A stretch of DNA of 64,000 bases from Sistotremastrum niveocremeum HHB9708 (GCA_001630475.1 KV419403.1:602159-666158); one strand, 5' to 3'. Shown: positions 24,945-35,618, counted from the first letter of the stretch. Program-made: numbers and translations. The notes: generated by a model from the letters alone, not told the origin.

Positions 24945-25494
24945 ATGACTTTCGTACAGTGGTATTCCTTCGAGCCGTTCACTGTCACCTTACAAGAATG
25001 GAGCGAGGCGGTTGATACTCCAGACTCCTCCGATGAACCATCTTCATCTCACGAGAAGGAAAAGATACAGACTTATTCGCCCAGGTACTTATATTCTCTC
25101 TTTCGGTGAACGTGAGTGATTGACTTGAAGCCTAGACTGGACCTCCATGAATCCAAGGAAAACAATCTCGTCACCGCTACCTTGGAACTTCCCGGCGTCC
25201 CAAAATCCTCCGTAAACATTGACGTTCAAGATCGTCGTCTAACTATCTCCGGAGATGGCCCTGTCGTCGAAGGGGATGGATTTTCTGTGCGCGAAAGGAA
25301 ATTTGGAAGCTTTCGTCGCTCTCTTCGCCTCCCGCGAGGCGTTAAGGTACGTTGTTCTCGTAGAGTTGCTTGTGATGCCGTGTTGACGTGCTTTGTAGGC
25401 GGATCAAGTCAGCGCAAAGTTGGAGGACGGCGTTCTGACAGTAACATATCCCAGGACAATTCCCGAGGAAGTTTCTATCATGACAATCGAATAG
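24945..25494 (+). CDS. Small heat-shock protein, Hsp20 / alpha-crystallin
   Basis: ATP-independent holdase chaperone. Three exons, 24945-25084, 25136-25346 and 25399-25494, give 148 aa, normal for fungal Hsp20. The N-terminal arm (residues 1-45, FVQWYSFEPF then an acidic Ser-rich stretch) precedes the alpha-crystallin domain: RLDLHESKENNLVTATLELP, GVPKSSVNIDV, RLTISG, FSVRERKFGSFRRSLRLPRG (the conserved helix-free core) and the closing ADQVSAKLEDGVLTVTYPR. The oligomerising I/V-x-I motif is represented by the TIPEEVSIMTI tail. Heat-shock element and TATA box upstream fit stress induction. It ends tail to tail with the F-box gene on the other strand, overlapping its modelled stop by 17 bp. Confidence 0.93.
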
Positions 25495-28400
25495 AGTCTT
25501 CCTGATACCATGTCTTTTTATTATGTATAATGCAGTCTAGCTCACCTATGCCCACGTGGCATTGATAGAGTTCATCACAATTGTCCCTCGACGGATCGCC
25601 CGGTGAAACCCTCCAGTTAGGTCTCTTTGTCCCTCGTGAATCGATCTGCCTGTCAATTATCCGTTCATTTTGCCGGTGTTGATCGATTGATGGATGTGCT
25701 TCCGGAAACTCAACCGTAAACGAGTAATTCCAAGAAAACTTTGCGTGATGTCTGTGACAGGGGCTGATAAGAGAGCCGGTCAGGACAGAACAACGAACAA
25801 CTCTGACATCAGTACACACGGTAAACCTGAGTACGCAATCCCGGTGAAAAAGGCATGGAAATCGTCGTTGGAACGGGCCTTCATCTGCTTCCGGGACGTA
25901 GAGTGGTATGTGGCGATCTTGAAATTGCAAAAATTGCATTTGTTCAAAAGCCTCAGGCTCGTCAAGAAAAATGCCTGTTCTGGCAGTGAAACTCCGCGGA
26001 CGGGTAGTGACATAAGTTAATGGCCCTTCGTCGTCGGGGTCAGGAAGAGGAAAGCCGAAGTCTGACAGGAAGATGGGTGGATTGAGTTCCCAAGACGGTG
26101 TCAAATTGAATATAACGTGATTGCCGTCAACAACACTGAATTAACATCAACAAAAAGGTTGCGAAATTGAGTCAGAGTGGGCATACCGTGACCAAGAACG
26201 AGGTGTCACAGTCAGGTCGTTCACGTTAGCGTTTAAAAATGTACAACAGTCAAAGGCCCACATCTTCCAGGGCACCGTCCTTGGCTCATCTTCGCCAGGA
26301 CCCCAAGTGTTCACAATGGCATTTGCGAGGTCGATTATTTTTCGATTTTTCACCACCATGACTTGAGTTTCGAGAAATGATTTATCCATGCCAGGGAAAA
26401 GAGGCGGCTCCTCACGTTGGACCGAGAGGTAGAACATTATGACTCGGATACCATCTTCCTGGGAGCTCATGAACATCCGTCCTGGACGAGAAGTTTGGAG
26501 AGGTCCCGACAGCGATCCGATGATCCAGCGTTTGAGAACTTTGCTCTGGACGGCCGGAAGAAGAAGTTGAGCTATTGGGCGACATTTCTTATTTGTCCAG
26601 TTGCCAAAGGCGTATAGAAAAATGGAGTGCGATTGATAATCGCCCGGATGGACTAGGAAGAAGTTGGGAGTGAGAAAGCTGAAGAAACTTTGGATAGTAG
26701 GTGCCCCTCCAAATGACAGAGACTTTACACGTGAGAAATGAGCGCAGTCATAATAGCCCCACTCAATTCTAGTTCTTGGGGCAGTTCTCCAAGATAATAT
26801 CATAATTTTACGAACCCCGGGACTTGGTGAAACCTTAAATATTCCCTTTCTCGGACGCACCGAGGTTTCACCGCAAATACTTGAAGAACTGAACAAAACG
26901 GCCGTTCTTCAAGTTAATTATTGTCGGAGTGTGAAATAAAATCCTCGGCACCACCGGCACCGAACCTTAAAGTACCGAAAGAGATACAGCCTTCGGAAAG
27001 CAACTGTTAACTCCGTCTCTCATCGCTGTCGTTGCGGCCGCTTCCATCGACGATCTTGACGACGTGGACGCGTCAACACGCGTTCAGCTCCTCAATTCGG
27101 CGGCTACATCACCCCTTATGCCTCCAGACAACTCCCTGCATCAAGCAGGCCTTCTTCTACTTCTTGACTCTCAAAATCCCGATGAAGAGCTAGCAGCGCT
27201 CCTGGTCCTTGCCCTCGCCGAACAGACTAGGCAACCTCAAAAGTCTGGCAAATATGGTCCCCGTGGAAGCTATGGAGGAGGTAGATCTCGGGATTTCATG
27301 GATGTGATCTTCAATCACTTCTCGGAGAGACAGTTTCGGTCGTGGATCAGGTGCGAGTCGTGCAACGGATGTGGCTGTGGAATTGATCGTCTGACGCACG
27401 TATATCCCTTAGGATGAGCAAGATATCTTTCTGGCACCTTGTGGAATCGATTAAAGACGACCCAGTCTTCCAGTCAAAGGGAAAGAAACCACAGCGCCCG
27501 GCCTGGTATCAGCTCGCCACCTTCTTGGTCAAATGGGGCGAGCATGGCGGTGTCAAGACAGCCACAGTACTGTCGATTGCGGAGGGTACGGTATACCTAT
27601 ACCAAAGGCGTGTAACATTAGCTTTCCGCCGAATCAAGCACTTGCATATCTGGTGGCCCGGAGCAGAACGGCGTGCGTACTTGAAGCAAGAAATGGCAGA
27701 GTATGGCTTCCCAGGGTGTATCGGAATGGTGGATGGAACCCTCTTTCGGCTGTCTGACAAACCAAAGAAGCACGGATGGAGTTACTGGTGTCGCAAGAAG
27801 TTCTACGCAGTGAGTCGTTGATTGTTGATGTCTTGCTTCTCTTGAACTCGGTGCATCTGCTAGCTCACTGTCCAGGCTACGTGCGATCATCGTGCAATCT
27901 TCACGTCCTATGATCTCGGATGGCCTGGCTGTGTCAACGATGCAGCAGTGTGGAAAGAGTCATGCGTCTGGGAGAACCGGGCCAGCTACTTTGCGCCGGA
28001 CGAATACATTCTCGCCGATAAAGGTTTAGTTCGATGTTTGTGACACCATACTTTCACTGATTAATCTCATGATCTTCGATAACAGGTTATCCGCTCACGC
28101 AGTACACTGTCCGTCCCTTCTCTGAACCGGAACTTGCGGCAGTCGCTGCACGGAGCAGGGAGAAGAAACAGCTTTACCGTCGGTGGAACCGGCACTTGTC
28201 AAAGCTGCGCATCAAGATTGAGCACGCATTCGGCATGCTCAAAGGTCGATTCCCAATTCTACGCGACATCCCCGCCACCGATCTCGACAATCTCTACGAG
28301 AACATTGAAGCTCTAATGGTCATCCACAACATCCTACGTGTTCAAGGGGATGATCCGAGTGACATTGATGGTTACAATGGGGAGGAGGAGGATGAGATTG

Positions 28401-31400
28401 TCAATGATCGCGAGGGTCAAGTCGAGGCGAATCAGGGGGGTTTCGGTTTAGATGATGTCGAGCTCAGTGACGATGTCTCGCATCGTTTGGGAATTCTAAG
28501 GCGCAAAAATTTGATAGCATACTTTGATGAGAATGTTATAGTCTATACATGATGAGGCTTTTGGATCTCTTTACATCTGTCCCGCCTGTTCGTCCTCTGC
28601 TGCAAGCTGCTGCAACATCCTTTCGCCCTTCGCCCGAAGAATAGGATGTGTTGATGCAGCCCAATCTGAGGCTTGAGCCCACCTCTTTGCTTGTTGCTCT
28701 TCCGCGGCAAGTTTGTTAGCTGCCTCCGCTGCCGCGATCTCTCTGGCCTGTTGTTCCTGTTGACGACGCTCTTGCAACTCTGCCAACTCAAGCTGTCGCT
28801 GCGTAAGCTTTGAGTTGAGGGCATCTCGGCGTTGTATGTGAGCCAGGATTTGCGAAAATTCCGTTCCTCGGTCCTCCGGATCAGGAGAGCTGGATCTCGA
28901 GAGTTTGGCTTTCTTGGGCACGGGTTCGTCTTTGACCTTCTTCGAGGAGGAATATTTGGTATCTCTTGTGACCTCTGGATGATCGTAGGCACTGAGAGCG
29001 GCTGTGAGAAATCGGAGGTCAGTCAAGGGACGGAATTCACGCACACTTTGTCCAGTAGTCTGTACACTTCGCTTCGGGCAAACGGTTCCAATATGGCAAC
29101 ACTGATCCCACCAAAGGAGCCCTTCTGAATGCGGACAGGTTTTCCCCCAACGAGCGTAACCGTCTCTGCAACATCTGGACCCTCCGAGTTCCCTGAGCCT
29201 GGGACATACTTCTCTGAGTCATCAACGTTCTCGATGTCTCCGATGACTCCTTGCAAATCTTCAGCGGACACTGCATCCTTGTCTTCTAGCTGTCTTGGTT
29301 CGTCTCCGTCTGCGCCGCCTGTGTGGCTCTCGCGTTTCTTACATACCCTGTACGTGATCCATATCTTCTTCCATTTATTATCAATTTGTCCGGCGTCGAA
29401 GCGTGGGCAAATAGACTCGGCAATCTGTAAGGTGTTCATCGTTAGTAAGACCACACTCGTATTGGATAGACTCACCTTGATAAAGTGAGCATGCTTGTTC
29501 AGCTTAAAGTCGGGGAAAATCGACTCCTGGGTTATATACCCGACCATAGCAACAATCTCCTCATCTCGCCACAACTTTCTCTTCTTCCCAGCATCCTCTG
29601 TCTCTGCCTTTGCGTCACCAGGGACAACAACTGCTACAGACGCCGCCAGCTTGGGATCCAGATCGGCGACTTCATCGTCAGAGTTTTCCGCTTTTCTCTT
29701 CTTCGCCTTCGACGTCTCAGTAGCCCTTCCGTCACCACCCGTGCTCTTCTTTCCACCACGACCACCTCCTTGCCCTGTCTTGGATCCTCGAGGGCGGCCT
29801 CGGCCCCTCTTCACTGGCGCGGTCGGCTCGTCAACATCGTCCACCTCCTGAGCTGCCGATGACGCGTGATTAGACGCGTTTTCACGCGTCGCTTCCGTGC
29901 CGCTTGTCCCTGTTGCGTGGACCTTCCGAGGTGAGCGTCTGAGAGGAGTCCCTGACGCGTCTATTGCTGGCGAGGCTGGTCTTTGTTCCCGATATGGCAT
30001 CTCGTGAGAAGTGGTGTTGGGACTTTGCATCAGGCTCATGGGTCCTTGAAGGGCTTGTTGGACATGAGGCAGACGGGCATAACCACCTTGCGGATGATTG
30101 TAGGGATCAAACATCTGTGGTATAGGCGAGCTGCTGGGATGATATGGGCCTTGGGGGATGACCCCGGGGGGTGTAGGCCATATGCCAGGGGTATATGCAT
30201 ACGGCAGAACTTGTCTCTGGTCCTCAGGCTGTGGAGTTCCAGGTGGTAGACCATAGAAAGGATTATTTTCCATATTTTTTAGCTGTAGGGCGACGGCAAG
30301 ACGACGAGAGGAATAAATTTATGATTATTTGTGCATATTTTACATCAGCACCTGCTTCGGGCAATAAGGTTCAGGGCATGGGCTCTGGACCGTTAACTCC
30401 GAGGTTCGATGCATTTATGCGGACCAAGAACTGCGCGTCGCTCAATTCTTGGAGCAGTTCTTTGCGATTTAAAATCAAATTCCAAAATCTCAAGAACTAG
30501 AATTGAGTGGGGCTAATAGGAACAGATGCAGGGTGCTTACAGACAGGACCACACCGCTTTTCCAATCCCAGATTGTGAGGGTCGTGATATGCGCTAGGGC
30601 TATCTTATCTCCGGCAATGGACAATTGACTTATGGATGCGTCGCTTCGACAAGCCAAAGGGGTTTGAGTGCACAAATGGTGCGCCTTGTTGTCTAGCAGT
30701 CTTCTTATATGTACCCCATCGACGCTGAACCCCAGACATGGATCAGAATACACATATTTGAATATGTTTCAATAAGTTCACAGATGCAGTACATACCCAG
30801 GTTGCATTTCAATCTCCACCAGCACGAGAAGATCTTGACCCGGATCTATTGCAATGCCCTGGGGGAGGAAACTTTTCATGTGAAACGCCTGGTGCTTCAA
30901 TCCTTGATCAGTGTGCGGGTTGGGGAGATGGATGACCTGAATGGTCGCAATCACTTCTGCTGGACCGTCATTTTCAACCAAAGTCTCCGTCGAGATTGCT
31001 TGCGCTTGAATCGAGGGCCTTTCCTCCCACGCGTTCCAGTAGTCCTCGTTGCTCGGAAAGATGGGCTGGAATGGCAGTGTCCTCTTCTTTGCAACACTGA
31101 CAAAGACGCCGCCGGCGAGGTCATAGCATATCCACTGGTCGAGGGAACCCCGGATCCGTTGCAGAGGCTCCATCGTATTCAATCGTTCGCGACAAGCACG
31201 GAGCTTTTCTAATTTTTCTGCGGCCGTGTTTCCAGTCGGAAGGTCCACCTTCTCAGCCTTTGCTAACTCGATAAGATACATCAGCTCCGAAGTCTCATGT
31301 ATCAGACTCCTGAAGGTCTTCGAGACCTGATAAACGATTTATGGTCAGTTGTCTGAACAATGTAGTAAGTGAACTATGGTCCTTACCGCCAGACATCGCA

Positions 31401-31491
31401 CTACTAGGGCAAGGACGTCGGAGTCGAGGTGGGACAATATTTCGAGGACGATCTCATTGAGCAAAATTTTGATCTTCGTAGCGACTCTCAT
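25478..31491 (-). CDS. F-box protein, paralogue of 13279-15319, interrupted by a transposon in one intron
   Basis: Exons on the minus strand: 31491-31387, 31326-30797, 30724-30541, 26722-26187 and 26135-25478 (about 670 aa). The F-box is LNEIVLEILSHLDSDVLALV then VSKTFRSLIHE. Landmarks shared with the paralogue: IQVIHLPNPHT, QDLLVLVEI, IAGDKIALA, LTIWDWKSG, SRPGRMFMS, MVVKNRKIIDLANAI, WAFDCCTFLN and LSDFGFPLPD. The acidic run of the paralogue is missing. Intron 30540-26723 is 3,818 nt because a Harbinger element sits in it; without the element and one target duplication it would be 55 nt. A copia LTR lies 10 bp upstream of the ATG, so the original promoter has been displaced. The last exon runs about 110 codons past the paralogue's end and overlaps the Hsp20 gene, so the true stop may come earlier through an unseen intron. 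Confidence 0.8.
26755..26778 (+). repeat. Left terminal inverted repeat of the Harbinger element
   Basis: 24 bp beginning AGCCCCACTC; exact reverse complement of 30491-30514. Preceded by the AAT target duplication at 26752-26754. Confidence 0.95.
27118..28552 (+). CDS. Harbinger-type DDE transposase
   Basis: Catalyses excision and insertion of the element. Exons 27118-27350, 27413-27809, 27876-28023 and 28086-28552 give 414 aa from the first in-frame ATG. The frame is open further upstream to about 26940 without an ATG, so an additional 5-prime exon is possible. The N-terminal helix-turn-helix region reads TATVLSIAEGTVYLYQRRVT. Catalytic triad by position: first Asp in CIGMVDGTLFRL, second Asp in GWPGCVNDAAVW, Glu in IKIEHAFGMLKGRFPILRDI. 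The C-terminal part (NLYENIEALMVIHNIL) is typical of HARBI1-like proteins (DDE_Tnp_4). No frame breaks seen. Confidence 0.93.
28571..30273 (-). CDS. Harbinger accessory protein, Myb/SANT-like DNA binding with AT-hook
   Basis: In this superfamily the second protein binds the transposon ends and helps import the transposase into the nucleus. Exons 30273-29476, 29424-29045 and 28991-28571 (532 aa). A further in-frame 57-nt stretch, 29329-29273 region (GTATGT to AGACAG), could also be spliced out, giving 513 aa. Pro/Gly/Tyr-rich start (residues 1-70), then basic linker with an AT-hook (KRGRGRPRGSK), then the SANT-like trihelix: KRKLWRDEEIVAMVGYIT, FKLNKHAHFIK, RFDAGQIDNKWKKIWITYR. The C-terminus is a long Gln/Glu/Ala coiled coil (LTQRQLELAELQERRQQEQQ). 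Tail to tail with the transposase. Confidence 0.88.
30491..30514 (-). repeat. Right terminal inverted repeat of the Harbinger element
   Basis: 24 bp ending GAGTGGGGCT; exact reverse complement of the left end. Followed by AAT at 30515-30517. Confidence 0.95.
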
Positions 31492-31501
31492 GTGCAAGAT
31501 C

Positions 31502-31774
31502 TGTTAGGATTAGAGCACACTAAGATGAGGAGAGAAAAGCACAGAGGTTCCGCAAGAGCAGGAACGAACACAGAGGCGACGGCAGAGCCAGTCGCNNNNN
31601 NNNNNNNNNNNNNNNNNNNNNNNNNNNNNNNNNNNNNNNNNNNNNNNNNNNNNNNNNNNNNNNNNNNNNNNNNNNNNNNNNNNNNNNNNNNNNNNCGCGC
31701 GCAAACAACTACAAATACACGTGACTACGATATCTACGATTACGCGACTTGCCCAAACAAACATAAACTTAACA
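31502..31774 (-). repeat. 3-prime LTR of the copia-type element (contains gap)
   Basis: 94 bp before and 79 bp after the run of N are identical to the other LTR at 36471-36677. It ends 10 bp before the ATG of the F-box gene, transcribed in the same direction. Confidence 0.92.
31596..31695. other. Assembly gap of 100 N
   Basis: Exactly 100 N inside the 3-prime LTR. By comparison with the other LTR only about 34 bp (36565-36598 equivalent) should be missing, so 100 is a placeholder size. Confidence 0.95.
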
Positions 31775-31843
31775 CTCCCACCTGTTGAGGCAAGGAAGCA
31801 AAAAGAGCAAACCATAACTCCCACCGCTTCAGACAACAGACTG

Positions 31844-32228
31844 TTAAATATGAAGGGGTCCTACACCAGCAAAGAATTGAGCAGATGCTGCAGACTCAGA
31901 GAAGTCTGGATCCTGTCCCTGTGCCGAGTATCCATGAGCAGATGCTTCACGGGCACTTTGTCGATTGTTCCGAGAGGAACGGGATGGCCGCTTCATGACC
32001 CACTCTTTCACTTCTGATGGCATATCAACAATGCAGAAGTGAGCGACATGACCCTGACGTCCACAACGGAAACATGCGTTTTCGTTTTGAGGATCGCACC
32101 AATGATATTGGCCCTCATCGAGAATCGCTGGACGATAGCCGGGGGAAGATGAAGATGAAGGCGAATGACGGGAAGGAAGAGTACGGGCAGCTTGTGCCAT
32201 CTGCGGGAGGCCAGCAGAAGTGTCTTCA
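31844..32228 (-). other. Gag-like region, zinc-knuckle part, fossil piece
   Basis: Contains a CCHC knuckle (CFRCGRQGHVAHFC) with Ser/Pro-rich flanks, as at the end of copia gag. It lies between the hAT element and the 3-prime LTR. Confidence 0.8.
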
Positions 32229-32249
32229 ACTTTGACTAGAGTTCCAAAG

Positions 32250-32420
32250 TCCGGTCCTATGGACCGGTTTTTTTTTCGCAACCGGACCGCGACCGGACCC
32301 ATTTTAACCGGACCCGCGGTTGCGGTCCTCGGCTATCCACACAGGTTGCGGTCCACAGTCGCAGGACTCTCTGAATTTGTGAACAACCGGTCAGACCGGT
32401 CGCGACCGGTCAGGACCGAT
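32250..32420. repeat. Left subterminal ACCGGTC-rich zone of the hAT-like element
   Basis: At least eight copies of ACCGG(T/A)C or its complement within 170 bp, often back to back as in GACCGGTCGCGACCGGTC. Followed by an AT-rich run (ATTATATATTATATATT) at 32421-32460. Confidence 0.8.
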
Positions 32421-34448
32421 TGTATTATATATTATATATTATATACTATATACTACATATTTATGATTTTACAAGACCTGCACAGAAATCCACATGTGTC
32501 AATATTCAACTCAAATTCTCACCAAAAATGTCTGACGTGCGTGGAGGCGGATGGGTGATGCGAAAGACGAGCGGAGCGGAGACTATGATAGAGGCCATTG
32601 TAAGTAAGAGTTCATTTCGAAGTGAAAAGATTTGCGTACCTCGATAATTGACTGTTCCGTTCGCTCGACAATCTCGCTCTAATCTATCTCCCATGTACAG
32701 TGCGGGCCGTGCATCTAGGCGTCGCCGTTGGGCAACATAAGGACGGCCGGTTGGAACCCCTCGAAGCACGGCGGTGAAGTAACCGGCGACAGTTTTCGAT
32801 GAACGAGGATGGCATGTCATGATGAGTGAGGGATAGCTGACTGGCGAGCATGTAGCGTTGAGAGAGACATTGTGTGTGCGAGTGCGGATGTGCTATAGTG
32901 GAGTATCAAGTCGATGTTTCAGGATTCAATGACGAGTAGGATTAACGGGCCAGATAGTAACTTGAACAGCGAGGTGAAGAACGATGAACGAGGGATAATG
33001 AAGGTTGGAAATTGGGGCGAAGGGAAGCGATTGCTGAGGGATGTCGTGGCAAAAGTGTCAGGCTGTTATCAGTTAGTCTCGAATAGTCTACATATAGATT
33101 TGATTGCGCACCGGAGATCCTGTACCACGAACCCAATCAACCCGCACCGCTCGTTCCTCGAGCTCTTCATTGTTCTAACACACCACATAGATCAAATGAC
33201 GTCTGCAACGTCTGTTATTCAAGCTGCAGATGCGGTAATGAGTAGATGAGCACTCACCATCCCGCGACTAGCATGCGGCGCTGACACGATTTTTGAAGAC
33301 GACGAAAGCAAGGGGAGAGCCATGGAGACGGCGATATAGGATACAAGGCTGCCAATGAGGAAGGAATAGAGGCCAGCGTTGAGAGCGATGGCGGCCACGA
33401 AGAGTTAGAGTATCTGTGAGACAGCGACCACTGGCAGCGCTGCGGATGAAGCTGAGGTAAGCAAATCACTTACGATTTCAAGTTTGGGCGCTTATCACTC
33501 TCTCATTGAACTGAAGCTCTGAACGGCCGACTCGAGGCGATCAGAGTGCATGCATACCTTTTCAATTGAAGCAAGGTCATAAACTGATTATGCAAATCAG
33601 CTGTCGGATAGTCGCGAGCGGACTGAGATACGCTGAGAGCTTCAAAGTGCGTCGTCGATTTTCCAATATCATCAATCGTTCACTAAATTCCTTCTGTCAC
33701 CTATCGTGCCGCACATCGAGATCTATTGCAGGCAGGTGGACATAACCCTCACGCTTGGACTCCAAGGTCAATACGAATCTCGCCTCTCTTTTTCAATCCC
33801 AGTCCTTCGCCTCAGTCATCGTCCCATCCATTTCGATCGCACAATGTGCTCAGATCGGCACAGCCATCTCTGTCGAATAACATGCTTCTCAGATCTAGCT
33901 ACCTCTTGCATCCTTCCTATACCATTTTCATCTCCTTAGGTGCTCGCATCTAGCCCGTCCGTCATCCGTTTATTCTCGAGCTCATCTCCATCGTCTGTCG
34001 ATTCGTCACCACCATAGCTCTTTTCGTATACGCACCCAACACTCCATTCAAGCAACGATCGTCTCTACTGACGCATGTCTAGCGATACAGAGGACGTTCC
34101 ATCTATCCTCACACGAAGCACCTCACCAACGTACAGTCGCCAACGAAACAACGCGGTCCTCTGTTACCTCCCTTGTCCGAACACGTCAGAGCAAACAGCA
34201 GTCAACGGATGAAGGTGCGACAAAGATTGGAATGCGAGCACAGCGGGAGCGAGATGGTCTGGGTGTGAGTTCATTGCTTTCTATCTCGTCGTCTCTTAGC
34301 TGACCTTCTATCACATTTCCCAGTCGTATCGAAGCGATCTCGTGAAGACTTCCGATGACGAGTAGTCCTTCTGTATCCTTCTGTAGCAAGTCCATTCATT
34401 GTTGGTTATTCTAGTGTCGTTCTGATTCTTCTTCATATCGTCACGCAG

Positions 34449-35162
34449 AGATCTGGCCGTACAACTTCAAGGTGAAGGTGGGACAATTATCCAGCGACGA
34501 GACCCCGAGATGTTGCGTCTTATGTTGGATCCGTGTAAGTACACATTTGCACATTGTAGACTATCTTCACGTAGCATTGTGACCCTTTTGATGACCTCAA
34601 ATAATATATTTCGGATATTTCCAGTGCGAGCAATCGCAGAGCAAGCCCAGCAACCGGTCAGAGCGCGACCCGTTGCGACGGCGCTTGTGACGAAACGGGA
34701 AATGTGCTCACGTGCTCGCTTCGCTCCTCTCTCGTTGGCCCCCCATCATGGCGAGACGACTTCGCTGAAGACGCGTCAATTCAGTATCTATTCTTCCTAT
34801 CTCTGTCGTACGTGGCGTATGGATTCGGTTTACTCACCTCGTCACATGTTTCCTTCCGAAATCACGTCAAGTCGCGTCGTCGAGGGAGTGCGTGGTTGGA
34901 TGACTAGAGAAAAGAGGGGAAGAATTGTATTGACCGGTGCGTGTCATTGCTTCTGCTTGGTCTGCAACATTCTGACGTGCTTGTTTCTCACAGCGGTGTC
35001 TCTCTTGCCAACGGTCAACACCCTCAACCTCATAAGTCCAACCTCTTCCGCTTCGTCACGTCGACACCACTTCTGTCCCTTCGCAACAACACGTCTCTTG
35101 GGTCCTGCTCTGCTCTTCGCCAATCCTCTGTCATTGCCATCAACTTTGTGAGCCTCAAATGA
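34449..35162 (+). other. Exon-like cargo inside the hAT-like element
   Basis: A chain with plausible splice signals: 34449 to about 34534 (DLAVQLQGEGGTIIQRRD, then PEMLRLMLDP), donor near 34535, acceptor about 34624, an open stretch ending TREKRGRIVLTG with a GTGCGT donor near 34936, and a last piece GVSLANGQHPQPHKSNLFRF ending in a stop at 35160-35162. I do not recognise the protein. It could be a captured host gene fragment or an unknown passenger. Low confidence. Confidence 0.3.
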
Positions 35163-35409
35163 CTACCACGCTCTGGATTGAGCCGGGTAGTCTTCCGTTC
35201 CCTTCTCCCTTCGGTTTCATCCAGACGGTTCACGTGCAGTCCCCCCGAGTTTCAACCGGAGCTATCAATTACTGATGAGTGTTTGTTGACGACCTTGGAA
35301 GCTATAGGAGATTTGACTTGCAGTCCCTAGTGTAGGACATCACTTGTATATCGAATATTGTACTACTAGTAGATACTACGCGCTAGACTGCACTTCGGTC
35401 CTATCAGTC

Positions 35410-35590
35410 ATAACCGGTCTATTGCACAGCAACCGGTCAGAAAAAGACCGGTCAGGATCGGTCAGACCGGACCTCAACAACCGGTCATCGGTCTGGACTG
35501 GACCACCGGTTGCCAGTTGCGAAAAAAAGGGCAACCGGCAACCGGTTTCGGTCTCCGGCCGCGCCTGCGGCGGGCTTATGGTCCGGTCTA
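35410..35590. repeat. Right subterminal ACCGGTC-rich zone of the hAT-like element
   Basis: Mirror of the left zone, again with many ACCGGT words (AACCGGTCAGAAAAAGACCG and similar) and a run of A at 35521-35528 matching the T run on the left. Confidence 0.8.
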
Positions 35591-35618
35591 GACCGGACTT
35601 CGGAACTCTAACTTTGAC

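Larger units (their letters stand above)
26755..30514. mobile_element. PIF/Harbinger DNA transposon, two genes, looks whole
   Basis: The element is 3,760 bp. Its 24-bp terminal inverted repeats (26755-26778 and 30491-30514, starting AGCCCCACTC) match at every base. A 3-bp target duplication AAT flanks it (26752-26754 and 30515-30517), the size expected for PIF/Harbinger. It carries the two hallmark genes of the superfamily: a DDE transposase (plus strand) and a Myb/SANT-like protein (minus strand), arranged tail to tail with 18 bp between stop codons. Both frames are open through all their introns. A motif related to CAATTCTTGGAGCAGTTCT recurs just inside each end (26765-26790 and 30448-30466). 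I infer a recent, possibly still mobile copy. Confidence 0.92.
32237..35610. mobile_element. Non-autonomous hAT-like DNA transposon
   Basis: 3,374 bp. Ends are inverted repeats starting TAGAGTTCC (32237-32256 and 35591-35610, one mismatch in 20), and an 8-bp target duplication ACTTTGAC flanks it (32229-32236 and 35611-35618). TAGAG-type ends plus an 8-bp duplication identify the hAT superfamily. Both subterminal zones (32250-32420 and 35410-35590) are packed with ACCGGTC/GACCGGT words, likely transposase binding sites. I find no hAT transposase (no RNase-H core or dimerisation motif), so it must be mobilised in trans. The interior carries exon-like cargo, listed separately. It was inserted after the copia element and is therefore very young. 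Confidence 0.85.

Noticed and set aside
28543-28992. Alternative Arg-rich frame as the end of the Harbinger Myb-like gene
   Set aside because: The other frame gives a regular coiled coil and is reached by a clean 53-nt intron.
32237-35610. A hAT transposase inside the nested element
   Set aside because: None of the open frames shows the RNase-H-like core or the dimerisation motif; frames are short and Ser/Pro/Arg-rich.
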